In this document: piece by piece, positions 63,661 through 64,000 of the stretch
How positions within the stretch are numbered: the stretch's first letter is position 1
Layout of the letters: every line of letters starts with the position of its first letter
Assembly: GCA_051530055.1 (NCBI GenBank)
Contig: CM121341.1
Location: forward strand, 6,882,001 to 6,946,000
Source: Neoechinorhynchus agilis
Taxonomy: Eukaryota > Acanthocephala
Length of the DNA: 64,000 nt
Direction: 5' to 3'
Notes under the pieces: model-generated
Told to the model about the DNA's origin: nothing
The model's database searches: none
The model's input: the letters and a program-made list of their open reading frames with translations, nothing else
Translations under genes and position numbers: made by a program

Positions 63661-63810
63661 TTTTGCCACTCCGGATTTAATTTATTTCCTCGATATTTCA
63701 CCTCCCGGATAATTCCGATATTTCCTCAAAGTTTGTCATTGTGAATTAATTCACAATGACAAACCTTGATAATTTCGGAAATAAATCAGTGTAAATCCGG
63801 GATTGCAAAA
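63661..63810. mobile_element. MITE, 150 bp, with central palindrome
   Basis: Ends TTTTGCCACTCCGGATTTA and its approximate inverse. The centre is a near-perfect palindrome (TTTGTCATTGTGAATT / AATTCACAATGACAAA). No ORF. It lies in the presumed first intron of the gene starting at 63059. Confidence 0.7.
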
Positions 63811-64000
63811 CTACCAAAAAAAATATATTTTCTCCTGAAGACAATAATCCAAGACAATTCGTATTGGATATACGAGTTCATTAGCTTTGAGAGGTAGTTT
63901 TAGTTTTATCTGCTAAAAGCAGGATTTTTACTTTGTAAAATATCGTGGTTTTAATGGTTAATTTAACAATCTCACTCTCCCTATCAAAGTGATCGAATTT

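Overview
The window looks like AT-rich nuclear DNA from an invertebrate animal. The genes are eukaryotic and split by very small introns: those I could place exactly are mostly 44-63 nt, with GT-AG ends. The set includes a voltage-gated potassium-channel relic, exportin-7, a reticulon, an FGD-type RhoGEF with a FYVE finger, a catalytically dead myotubularin, MAGOH, RPL15, RPLP0, mitochondrial ATP synthase gamma, a Golgi class I mannosidase and the SMC5/6 kleisin Nse4. That combination is metazoan. I cannot name the phylum from sequence alone.

Layout. 0-8.7 kb: Kv-like channel (-), RPLP0 (-), BCD1/ZNHIT6-like (+) with a decayed duplicate in front of it, two TFIIB-like cyclin-box paralogues (+), ATP synthase gamma (-). 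8.7-12.2 kb: a 361-bp tandem array with a tRNA-like head. 12.5-16.5 kb: FGD-like RhoGEF (+), a DHX37-like N-terminal fragment (+), a retroelement relic. 16.8-22.0 kb: exportin-7 (-) with a histone H3-like fragment in one intron. 22.6-29 kb: repeats around MAGOH (+). 29.1-34.5 kb: RPL15 (+) followed at once by a 290-bp array, a Penelope-like retroelement relic, a MITE and Nse4 (+). 35-48.8 kb: reticulon (-), a 208-bp array, a His/Tyr-rich ORF, LINE debris, an unrecognised multi-exon gene and two more arrays. 49-57 kb: a 306-bp array whose last unit runs into an MTMR10/12-like pseudophosphatase (+), then class I mannosidase (-) whose first intron is a 210-bp array. 58.4-64 kb: 157-bp and 383-bp arrays, the latter ending in the first exon of an unidentified gene.

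Tandem repeats are the dominant feature. Eleven unrelated arrays (units about 71, 90-150, 110, 157, 208, 210, 246, 290, 306, 361 and 383 bp) occupy roughly a quarter of the window. Several are seeded from or abut gene parts: a promoter plus start codon (383 bp), a coding exon (306 bp), an intron (210 bp), a 3' flank (290 bp). The 110-bp and 383-bp arrays both show higher-order periods near 766 bp.

Mobile-element traces include hammerhead-ribozyme-like cores near a Penelope GIY-YIG relic, tRNA-headed SINE-like units, several MITEs, a LINE RT relic and a pair of RT-associated ORF ends. Several conserved genes carry single-base breaks, mostly in homopolymers, which looks like long-read assembly error rather than gene death. 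The genes are mostly unrelated housekeeping functions; I see no operon or pathway cluster.
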